Below are positions 1-10,215 of a stretch of 61,667 bases of DNA, one piece after another. The DNA is from Endotrypanum monterogeii (lineage: Eukaryota > Euglenozoa > Kinetoplastea > Trypanosomatida > Trypanosomatidae): assembly GCA_000333855.2 (NCBI GenBank), contig CM007334.1, forward strand, positions 1 through 61,667. The letters run 5' to 3'. Position numbers and translations under genes: made by a program. The notes below the pieces were generated by a model, which saw only the letters and a program-made list of their open reading frames with translations, did not search any database and was not told where the DNA came from. Each line of letters begins with the position of its first letter. Position 1 is the stretch's first letter.

Positions 1-850
1 CTGCTGGCACCACCTTAGGCAAAAAATGGGAGGATTTGCAATACTGGAGTGCTTCACTGCGATGCTGGCACTACCATGGGCAAGAAATGGGAGGATTTGC
101 AATACTGGAGTGCTTCACTGCGATGCTGGCACTACCATGGGCAAGAAATGGGAGGATTTGCAATACTGGAGTGCTTCACTGCGATGCTGGCACTACCATG
201 GGCAAGAAATGGGAGGATTTGCATACTGGAGTGCTTCACCGCGATGCTGGCACCACCATGGGCAACAAATGGGACGATTTGCATACTGGAGTGCTTCACT
301 GGGATGCTGGCACTACCATGGGCAACAAATGGGAGGATTTGCATACTGGAGTGCTTCACCGCGATGCTGGCACCACCATGGGCAAAAAATGGGAGGATTT
401 GCATACTGGAGTGCCTCACCGAGATGCTGGCACCACCATGGGCAACAAATGGGAGGATTTGCAATACTGGAGTGCTTCACCGCGATGCTGGCACTACTAT
501 AGGCAACACATGCGACGATTTGCATACTGGAGTGCCTCACTGGGATGCTGGCACTACCATGGGCAACCAATGGGAGGATTTGCAATACTGGACTGCTCCA
601 CTGGGATGCTGGCACTACTATAGGCAACACATGCGACGATTTGCATACTGGAGTGCTTCACTGGGATGCTGGCACTACCATGGGCAACAAATGGGAGGAT
701 TTGCAATACTGGAGTGCTTCACTGGGATGCTGGCACCACCATGGGCAACAAATCGGAGGATTTGCCATACTGGAGTGCTCCACTGGGATGCTGGCACCAC
801 CATGGGCAACAAATGGGACGATTTGCCATACTGGACTGTTTTACTGCTTT
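1..850. repeat. 60/61-bp tandem satellite, about 14 units
   Basis: A head-to-tail repeat whose units begin with ga(g/c)gatttgc at 30, 91, 152, 213, 273, 333, 393, 453, 514, 574, 635, 695, 756 and 817; the window starts inside an earlier unit. Units are 61 bp when the segment reads gcaatactgg and 60 bp when it reads gcatactgg. Most carry ccatgggcaa. Two units near 496 and 618 share the variant ctataggcaacacatgcg, which points to a two-unit (about 121-bp) duplication. Units near the inner edge are the most divergent. The position fits a subtelomeric satellite. Several frames are open across it, but I see no gene. Confidence 0.93.
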
Positions 851-1640
851 AGTGGTGCCGCAAAGCTGACTAAGGTGAGGATAGTTAGTTAGTTGGGGAG
901 AGGGCATTGTTGATCGTAGGGAGAGGTGGGGTGGCAAGAGTTCTGAAATAAAATTGTTACCGTTTTGTTCATGGTAGTGTGCGTTGGGATCGGGTTTCGT
1001 GGGGAATTCGGCGGGGTGGTTTGTGTGTGTGGGGGGGGTTCGTTTTGAATGAATGGTCTGCTTGAGGCGGTTGTTTCTTCATTATGTGGGCAATCGTGTA
1101 CCAGGGGTGCGTTAGAAGGATCTGGTAGGGGTGGAAACTGGAGACTTTTTGTTGTGTTTTCTGAAACTAGCCACGAGAGGGTATTTTCGCTGGCGGCGGG
1201 AAAAAGGTGCGGGGCCGTGGGTGGGGGCTGGGGCTTTGCCGCTGGCTTGGATGAGACGATGATGGGGTCTTCGACGGGAGATTGCAAATATGAAGGAAAT
1301 TCCAAGAGATCCAAAGGAGGTTGGCACAATGGAATCCATTAATGACCGTTTTTCTTCGTTTGCTTGGATGCGAGGCTTGGCCGATCCCATCCCTCACGTC
1401 GGCGCGGTCGGGCGCCGAAATTTGTACCCCATAGCGTTTTTCATGACCATATCCAACAATGAAAAGGTTGTGGCCGAAGGTCCTCGTTTGGTTGACATCA
1501 GGTTTCACTGTGTATGCCTTAAAGACAGTAAATATTTGTAGTTTTCCGGTGTTTTTTCCTGGATCGACCGTCGGTGAAAAAAGCTACATCAGTGGAGGGG
1601 ATGTAAAAAGCGTTCTTGAAAACACATGTGCTGTGAAGTT
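851..1640. other. G/T-rich subtelomeric stretch, no gene
   Basis: Downstream of the satellite the + strand becomes strongly G/T-rich, for example around 1000-1260. Short open frames exist on both strands, but none shows a domain, a normal start context or trypanosomatid-like codon use. I see no gene here. Confidence 0.6.
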
Positions 1641-4600
1641 GTCATTGCTATGGGCCGAGGAAGGAGAGGAATACCACCACCAAAGGCACATTTACCCGCC
1701 AGAAAGAAAAAAAAACACCCACGGGATTAAAGAAGTCCCCCCCCGAAGCATCAAGGAGAATAAAAGATGGCATGCCCGCTGGAAGTCGCACTGGTACTAG
1801 CCAGGCCGCTTTTGTCGAAGGTGCTAACGCGCAGGCTGCGATAGGGATTTTACCCATCGACCCGACAAACACGACAGCGGTGTTCGATGTTTATCAACAA
1901 CCGGAATAAACTCACCCCACCTTGTTGAACCGAAAGACGGTGCTTGGGAACCGCACGGCGCAGGGCTACCCGCTCACCGCAGCCGAAAAAACTGATCTAT
2001 GGAAGGGGGTCCGTTTTTCTGCCAGGCCCCTGTCCTACACCCCCTGCACCGGTAGTCTCTCGGATTCTTCTGTTTCGCAGACGGCCAAATCCACTGCACC
2101 AACAACGCGGTTAGCAACGAAAAGGCCCTCTACCCCACCTGCACCCAATGCGATAGATACCCCCGGCGGGGCAAGGAATACCTGAGCCCAAAATCAGAAA
2201 ACATATTCACATCACCCCGCCCCCTGAAATCTCCATTCATCCCCTCCTGGTATCAACAACTGTATCCTCTCAGCTTGAAAAATGCCACCAGCATCTCTGA
2301 GAAGAGAAACCCCCCAACCAGAGACCGCCCCCACCCGCCTACGAAACCCTCGGGCGCCAAAAATAGGTGTTTCTTTTCTGTTGTTCGGACGGGGGGGGGG
2401 GGGGTGCTCAAGCCAATATTAAATTTGGCGGTCCACTAAAACGATGAAAGGGATGTGGCAAACATCACACCTCCCTGGAAGTCGTTTCATCCACTAGGCG
2501 TCGGCGGCGCATCCGATCTAATCTGAAAAAAAAAGGCATTGAGCAACGGGCGCTTGGAAAAAAGAACCGCCGCACATACCAGACACCTAAATTAGACACC
2601 AGTACTCAAGTAAGTTCCCGGAGATTACGCAGTATTAGCCGCACCGCCCCCCCCCCGCAGGCACCCACCGCGACTGACTTTTCCAAAAGAAAGCTCCAAA
2701 GAAAAAACGCCAAAACCTCGGTGATATTAGCCCCACCCGGCTCAAAGAAATACGCCGAGCCCAGGCCGCAATCCCGGAGCGACGAAAACCCCACCAGCAC
2801 ACTATTTGAAATTAGTTGAGAACACCCACCGGCTGCAGCAGCAGAAAAAAACATTCTCCCTTCGGCCCCCTTGCGCTCACAGATAAAATAAAAGAAGCTG
2901 TCTCGCGGCCCAATCCCTGTATGAAAGACCGTTTGTCTTGGTGCCTAAAATTTAAAAAAAGAGGCACAAGCCCCCCTCCAAAGAAAAAACGAAACATCTT
3001 TGTCTACACCGGAGGATTTTATTGAATCCCGAACCACTTTTTATCCCCACAAGCCCGCACCTATGACAGGCCATCTGTGGCAATCACGAGAGTAGGGTGG
3101 GACGGCTTCATCGGAAGGTTTTGTTGGTCCCGTCGTGCCGTTATATTCGCGAGGTGCCACGGCCGTCGTCATTGCGTGCGACCCCCTGGATCCGTTCAAA
3201 ACCAAAAAAAAAAAAGAACAACAGGCACCATGACGGCTCCGCAGCGAAATAGCACAGGCGGAGGTGCTTTAGCCCGGGGGAGATCCACAAAGGCGCACCA
3301 TGCAGAAAAGCAACATGGCCACTTCGAAGATCACGCAAAAATTCAGCAGAGGATAAAGATAAGCTCCCCCCGAAAAGCCGACCGGCGGCAAAGCCCCAAA
3401 CAGCAGCACCCCAGGGACCCCAACGAGCGCCACAGCAAATGACCGAAACCGAAAGAAGGAGGAGACCCACAACCACGAATCCGCCGGGCCCAACCAACAT
3501 ACCAAATATAGTGAGAACGATCATGCAGACACGGAAGAACCCAATTCTTGGAATCAAAGGCGTAACAAAGCCACCGCCAAATGAAAAACCTGGCCATTGC
3601 AAATCCAAGAGGTATATGATTCCCGCTTCTAAATGCATTTCTTGGTATCCTTGTTTCTGCGGATGTTGCAGTTTTTTGATTTCTTTCAGTTCATAGAGCA
3701 GAGCCAAGGTCAAAAAAAAAATTGTGAATGATGTGGATGTTGGGGAGAAGCGGAAGTATTAGAGAAGTACCTCTTCGCCCCCCCCCCCCGCCACACACAC
3801 ACAAAAAAAAAGTAAAACAACAATTTTCGGACATACGGCGAAACGAACGCCCTACCAATGGAACCCGCGATGGCAAATTCGAAAAGATCGCTGGCATAGA
3901 CTAATGGGAAACAGCCGTTAGCCGAAGAGAAACAAATTGTGGTTATGGGAAAACAAAGATTCCATAACTGCACCAAATGCGCGTTCGGCATGGAACGGCT
4001 CATTTCCCTGAGGCAAACCTGCAAAAAAAAAACCTCATGGTCTTTATAGATAACCGTAAATAAATCCACTGCCAGGTAGCCGGCTATATTATCACAACAT
4101 CTCGATAAAAGGTTGCAACGGCATTGGGCGGCATGCCTTTCAGCACCCACGGCAATATGGGTTGGAGCGGCCCTAGCACGCCCCACCCCGCGACGGGGGC
4201 GCCATTCATCACACCATCCCCGCGCAGGTTTTGGTGGCGGATACCAAAGACCCGGGACATCAAAAAGGTACCGAGATTCCTTTTAGTGAAACAGCTTTCC
4301 TTATAGGTGTTAAGGAAGTGAAAAACAAGAAAACGGCGAAGATAAAACAAGAGACGCGGTACGCAGGACACGCGCACAACCACAAAGAAAAATCGCCCAA
4401 AGGGACAGCCCTCTGAATAAAACAGTCGAAATCAATTAAAATCTCCCTCATAACAAATGTGAGTATATGAGACTCGCTGTTCCCGATTGCGGTGACAAAA
4501 AGGATTTTATTCATCACCAGCCACGAAAACACGCCTCCTAAGCTTGAGGGCCAAAGAAAACGAGACCGATGCACACCTGGACGCTGCCAACCGATATCAG

Positions 4601-5657
4601 CAAACAAAATCTTCAGCGAGCAAGTTAACGATTAGGAGGGGTAAAAACCTATTCAACACCAGCTCAATACGCCCAATACGTTGCACATAAAACCGATTTC
4701 ACCGAAAAGTAAAAAAAGCATTTAAAAGGACTCAAGATGACCTCGGGCAGGCCGACCGCAAGTATACACATGTAGTGTTTAGAAATACGCAGCGCGTCGC
4801 AAAAAAAAAAAAATGTGTTCTCTGGAAGACTGTTAACTCTACGGTGTGACGAGGGTGCGTTTCTTCAAGTAGAAAAAACTATATACGGGGGGTCGGCGTT
4901 GCCCTGGCCCCGCCGGGTGGAACCAGCGCGGGCAGGGACCCCCCACCCCACCCCCCAAGAAACCAGAAGCAGCCCAGGGAACAACCCCGAAAGACCCCAA
5001 ATAAAACACACGCCGCGTGAAAAAAGTAAGTCCCAGCCTCTTACTGGCTGCCACCTTTTTCCTTCTCGTTTTACTACTGGGGTGGAGACATTCCAGTTCA
5101 TAAATATACACTTCTTGAAAAAGAATTTCAATCCGCACATAATACAGATAACTCGCTTATGGTATATTTGCTTCATTTTCAAACGCCCCGCTCAAGCTCA
5201 GTTGGGCGATGCTAGGCAGAGTCAGGGTCGGAAAAGGATGTCCGTCTTTTTGACAATTAAGTTGACATGTCATCGCAAACGCTGGAGAGGGTACCCAAAG
5301 TCAAGGTAACCACCCCCAAAGCAAGAAGAGCTTTTTCACAACCTATCTCAATCTCATTGATTTATTAGCATGTTTTGTATGCAGTTTTGCTTAGCGTGTG
5401 CCACTGTATGGTTGCCACCTTGCGCCTGCCCGCCCCTCTCCAGGGATTTATGGCTCCAGAAACTGTCATCTTCCCTCCGCTTCCAAATTCCGGAGCACCC
5501 CACAATTGGGGCAGGGCATGTGATTTCTAGCAAGATGGCCGGTGGTGGCGAACAATCCCTTTGCCAGACACCAAGAAAATATGAAACATCATCGATCCCG
5601 TCAGCGCCGCAAGCAGGCATTAGAACGGCGCATGCCACGCCCCACCACAAGCAGTAG
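1641..5657. other. A/C-rich subtelomeric stretch, broken frames
   Basis: Four kilobases in which the + strand is A/C-rich with many A and C runs, including G14 at 2391-2404 and C12 at 3778-3789. No complete gene is visible. Between about 2055 and 2400 one + frame stays open without an ATG and contains cysteine pairs (CFADGQIHC, CTQC). The frame from about 3077 reads GFIGRFCW. These could be remains of a cysteine-rich surface protein gene or chance. The composition differs from everything to the right of 8 kb, so misassembly or foreign sequence should also be considered. Confidence 0.5.
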
Positions 5658-5741
5658 CCCCCCCCCCCCCCAAACACATACAGACTGAAACCACCTGGGG
5701 GAAACACCGGTGTTTTTTTTTTTTTGGGGGGGGGGGCCCCC
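5658..5741. other. C-tract / palindrome / T-G-tract structure
   Basis: C14 at 5658-5671 followed by AAA is mirrored by T13 (5713-5725) and G11 (5726-5736). Between them lies the perfect 14-bp palindrome aaacaccggtgttt (5702-5715). G11 is directly followed by C5. The arms could form a hairpin, and the G-tract other structures. The element sits where the + strand changes from A/C-rich to G/T-rich. Function unknown; it could be an assembly join. Confidence 0.6.
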
Positions 5742-8371
5742 GCTCGGCTTTGCCGGCGTGCGGTTTCTCAGGGGGTTTGTTGTTCTGTTCTTATTCACGC
5801 TTTCCTCTGTAATATGCGTATTCCAGTTCAACTGTGGGGCTGAAACCGCTACGGGCGGTTTTGCGTGTCGGGGTGTCTGGGGAAAGGGGTCGGGCGGATG
5901 CCTGTGGGTTGCCTCCTTTGGATGCTCCAAGGGTTCGTGGGGGGCTTTTGGCTCCATTTTCATTATCACAGGAAACTATCACTTCCACCATACGGCCGTA
6001 GAATCCATCCCCAAAAGCACCCCGGTTTGAATGGCTACTGAAAATCCGCAACGCCACCAGTGGCAGCTAAAAGGGAAACTTTGGGATATGGGCTGGCTGG
6101 CTGCTTTGCATGGGTCTGCGGGCCGTAAGAAACCCCTTTTCCCCCAACGACAGAATCAAAGTCTAAATTTCCCTTGTTTATCATTAGACCAAATAATTTT
6201 CTGCAGTGCGTTCCATTTATTTCGGCATACCGCTACTTTCTGCCATCATAAAAAAGGCTGTGAAGACAATTAAAAAAAACGGCCAAACAGGCAAATCATA
6301 TTAAATAATGCCTCTTCATTTCAGAGGTTTACCCGACAATCACTCAAGAAAGTAGTAAATATTCAACTGGGTGGACCAATTGGAGGCAAAATCATTTCCC
6401 TGTCTTGTTTACCACCAGTTAATGTTCCAGATGCGGTATATGTCAATGCGTCGACTCTTTACAAACAATTCGGCCCCTTTTTCTTCTTGCGGAGGGTCAT
6501 TTGTATCGTGCAGAGGGTACGGTGGGAATGCTTACGGGAGCACTTTCTTTAATGAATGGCTGTGGCCTTTCGCGCGTTTTCTTCTGGGGGATTTCGGCGC
6601 CTTTTGGTGTCGTCTTTGCTGTGTGTGGTTGGCGTTTTGGGGGTGGTGTTGTGGGGTGCTGCGGGCGTGGGTTTGGTGCGTGTGGGACGGGGGGGGCGAG
6701 TTCGCCCCGTAAACGGGAATACCTTTGACAGAGCGATTCTCACGCACGGTCCTCTGGAATCTCCTTTTCTTCCCGATGCTCGAGATGTGGAGCTGAATCT
6801 TGCTTTGTGAGTTTTTTTTTGAGGCATGGTGAGGTCGAAAATCAATGGGAAGCATATGTCTCCAAGCAAAATAAGTTGCACTGCGGGGCACCTACTTCAC
6901 GCTGCCTTTTCGCCTTCACCATTTTGTGTGTGGATTAGGGAGTCGTCCGGTGCGTCTCGGCTATGTGTAGGGACGGCGGTGGTGGTGGGGCCTCTTTATC
7001 ATTTTGTATTTCCCTTTTAACGTGTCTGATGGTAAGAATGAAAAAAGCAGCCCCTGTTGTCTTGCAAAGTTTATTTATTTGACGCACACCCAACAGAGGG
7101 TGTGCAAAGAGCACGATTAAGAAGCGCAGGTTTAGAGCAATCACATCGGAAGAAAACATCGGGAATATGGAGCAATCGCTGCTGTTCCAAAGTGGTGAAC
7201 ATCAGAATAGTAAGGATACTGAGGTCATTTTTTTTGTTCAAGCCAAGATAACAGACAGCAGGAGCCATAACTCACCCCTGGCTCTCTGAGTATTTGAAAA
7301 AACAGAGGCCACTGTCATTGGTGGGTGTGGGATCTGGGAATACCGGCAGGTTTTTTTTAGGGTCCGGGTTCTTTTCTCATGCTCATCTCTCGCCTCGGCT
7401 CGCGCGCGCCGTGTGCTGTTCGTCGGGAGTTCAGGGTGTGTGCTTCCGCAGCCGGCCCGAGGGTCCGTGTCTGTGTGGAGTGGGAGAAGAGGTCGGAAGA
7501 CAAACGGTTCTCCTACTCCCGAGTCTCCAGAGCCTACGTTTAGGGAAAACTGTGATGATTGTAGCTTTTTCAGTTTTCTGTTCTGGAGTCATGCGAATCA
7601 GTATGAAATGGAAGCCTTGTGCTTAAACTGAAGTGTGTACAAAATCCTCTGGAATTACAACCGGAGGAATCTGTTAATGCCGAGAAACCTGACCAAGAGA
7701 GAAGAGTCTGGCTGTTTTTAAGCCGAAGGCACGATGCAACAGTGTTGTGATGTGAAAGTTGCCAGGGAGATGTGCTATTGATTTGCAAGATGCGCTGGTC
7801 AGTTCTTTATTGAAGAGTGATAGATCGTAGTGCTCCCAAATCTATACTTTTCATCTTTGAAGCATAGAGGATATCGAATGATAAGTTAATCGTTGGAAAG
7901 TCAGCGGCTGTTGTTTTCAGAGTTGGCATGGGTAGTTGGGCAGAATTGTTGCGAGGAAAAAAACCCCAATTTTTCCTTGCTCCTGTGCAACCCTAGAGAT
8001 TCGATTTGAGACTCTTGAAGGTAACTGATAATCATTTTATCTTTTTGAACACTGACACAGAAAAAAATAACAACTTTTTTCGTTTTTCAATTCCCTCCTA
8101 TTTAACTTCAGCAGCAAGGTATGTGATTCATCTGATCGACTTTGCAGTGCTTCCTTTAAAGGTTATCCTTGCACTTTGTAATGTCAAAGAGGTTGTATGC
8201 GTGAGTTGGTGTGGCTGTTTTCCGGTGACAATGATTTGTAGATCGGAAATATTTTCTTATACGTCTTCTCTGTGCCATCTTACATTCTCTTTTCCATATG
8301 ATTCTCATAGCCTTTGGCAAAAAAGCTGGGCTGCCTCATATTCTCTCGGTAGGACAAGTATCATTTCCATC
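5742..8371. other. G/T-rich stretch and 5' flank of RRP4, no gene
   Basis: The + strand is G/T-rich to about 7530 (very strongly at 6590-6720), then more balanced. No open frame shows a recognisable domain. The last part holds the presumed 5' flank of RRP4: a pyrimidine-rich run about 8261-8305 ends in AG at 8309-8310, with a second AG at 8351-8352, both plausible spliced-leader acceptors. If this is the chromosome end, transcription of the + strand array should begin in this region. Confidence 0.5.
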
Positions 8372-9259
8372 ATGTCCTCCAGCGTCGTGATCGTTGGTGA
8401 CTCCATATGCGGTGGTAGTGATAATCAGAAGTTGAACACCACCTCCGAGGAGATTTATCTTCGTGGGTTCAACACATTTCCAGGAAATAATCCGAGCGAC
8501 CTCGCGCTGCTTCACGAAGGTGCCGGCGAAATAGTAGCTGCTATCAATGGGCACATCGAGGTTACTGATCGCGTAATATCGGTCAAGGGACTCCTACCGC
8601 GGTATCAACCTGAAATCGGTGATGTGGTGGTGGGTCGTATCTTAGAGGTGTCAGGTAATAAGTGGCGGGTGGATGTAAACTCTGCCCAAACAGCAATCAT
8701 GCTTCTCTCAAATGTAACAGAGCCTGGGGGCATGCTGCGACGCCGAGGCCGTGGTGATGAGCTCGGTATGCGCCAGCTCTTCGACCAAGATGATGTGGTT
8801 GCTGCCGAGGTGCAGCGTATTTCTCCAGACGGCGTCTTGTCACTGCACACACGTGCAGCTGAGAAGTACGGTCGACTATCAGGACTTGGCATTCTTGTTA
8901 GCGTTCGTCCCTCTTTAGTGAAGCGTGCGAAGCACCAGTTTGTGGATCTCCCCAATTGGAGTACTCAATTGATCATAGGCATGAATGGTAACATATGGAT
9001 CTGCTCGACACAAATCTGTGCTCCCAGCACGGATGAGGAGAACGTCGCTGATGTGCGGCAGAAGGTAGTGCGTGTTGCAAACTGCATCAAGGCTTTGGGT
9101 GCCGCGCAAGTCCAGATTCACCCAGCGTCGATAGAGGAAATCGTTGCGGCGTCAGTGGAGGCGAGGTTGTCGGCGTTTGATGTATTACTTGATGAACACA
9201 GAGATGCACTTCTGGCCGGTATCACAGGTTTGATAGGAGCGAAGCGTCGCCGTCAATAG
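8372..9259 (+). CDS. RRP4: Exosome RNA-binding subunit RRP4
   Basis: A 295-aa protein, about the usual RRP4 size. RRP4 is one of the cap proteins of the nuclear/cytoplasmic RNA exosome and helps thread RNA into the complex for 3'-5' degradation and rRNA processing. The N-terminal part is followed by an S1 domain from about residue 80 (PEIGDVVVGRILEVSG), then a KH-type segment near residue 200 with the loop IGMNGNIW, as in eukaryotic RRP4/EXOSC2. The ATG at 8372 was chosen because the protein aligns from there in family style and two acceptor AGs (8309-8310, 8351-8352) lie just upstream; the open frame upstream lacks an earlier convincing start. It is the first intact gene from the chromosome end. 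Function is housekeeping; identification is firm. Confidence 0.9.
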   Translation: MSSSVVIVGDSICGGSDNQKLNTTSEEIYLRGFNTFPGNNPSDLALLHEGAGEIVAAINGHIEVTDRVISVKGLLPRYQPEIGDVVVGRILEVSGNKWRVDVNSAQTAIMLLSNVTEPGGMLRRRGRGDELGMRQLFDQDDVVAAEVQRISPDGVLSLHTRAAEKYGRLSGLGILVSVRPSLVKRAKHQFVDLPNWSTQLIIGMNGNIWICSTQICAPSTDEENVADVRQKVVRVANCIKALGAAQVQIHPASIEEIVAASVEARLSAFDVLLDEHRDALLAGITGLIGAKRRRQ

Positions 9260-10215
9260 GAAGGGTGCTTCTGCTTGAGCTGTCATGTGCAGCCAGTAAC
9301 GCTTGTTCTTGAAAAAGAGGCATGCTATTATTATCATAATGCTTTGTTGGTGTTTTCTTGTGTTGACCATACACACTAAGCAATAACATGTAAACACTCA
9401 AAATTCGTAGTTTCTCCTAAATTGAATCGAAATAGTAGCAGCTCATCTGGAAGATGTGAGCTGCAGGCTCTCTAGCACCAAGCTCGCAGAGGGCAGAAGA
9501 AATGCATGATGGATTTTAAATCTATCGTCTCAGTAGTAGACAAGATTCCGTGCACGTTTACGCCTATTTTACGAACATTCTTTCGTTTTATGGGCTAGCA
9601 TCAGCAGCGTTTTATGTTGCGCTTGGCTTTCTGTACCATTTTTGTATAATCTTGCATTACCTTGGCACCAGACATGGCGACGACACATTTCTCCTGGAAA
9701 ATGCCAAAAGGATTACTTTCCATTTTTTTTTCATTTGGTATGCTGACACAGACATTGCCAACGGCGCCTTAGCAATTTTAAGAAATTCAAACTAGAATTG
9801 AGAAGCAACTTGACCAAGAGAAAGATCTAAAGGCTGCCACGTATTGGGAATCGACCATGACCGTTTCTCGACCACCATCTACATTGTATCAGTGTTCAGC
9901 GATTACCTGTTCTTGCTCAGCTTGGGCACTGGATAAGACGCCTACTCTAGTCGTCATATTGATGATGTCATCTCCTATTTTCTCCTCAAAACACTAATGG
10001 AATCCGGTGAGCATAGCTCTCAGCAAATGAGGTCCTTAGTAATGAGGCGTACAAAAAATGAATAGAGTCTTTGACCAAACGGCAGCTCACCAACTCCTGA
10101 TCTTTTTTTCAGTGTTCTACATTTAGCTGACGCTCTGTCTACATCTACCTCGAAAAGCGAAAATGAGCTTTGCGATCCAGGTGAGCGCGATCAAAGTGAT
10201 GGGGGAACGTGGCGG
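9260..10215. other. Spacer with no visible gene
   Basis: Downstream of RRP4 I see only short frames. One + frame (9550-9795) is open for 81 codons but lacks any domain or coding character. The sequence may include RRP4 3' UTR and further decayed sequence continuous with the element to the right. Confidence 0.5.

Noticed and set aside
1..850. CRISPR-like array
   Set aside because: Units are directly adjacent with no unique spacers, and the context is eukaryotic.
26..852. Long frames (up to 267 codons) in three + frames over the satellite
   Set aside because: They are the same repeat read in rotating frames, with no unique N- or C-terminus or domain.
3141..3713. 190-codon minus-strand frame with hydrophobic stretches
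   Set aside because: Hydrophobicity follows from the G/T-rich strand; no domain or homologue-like motif, and the frame crosses A-runs.
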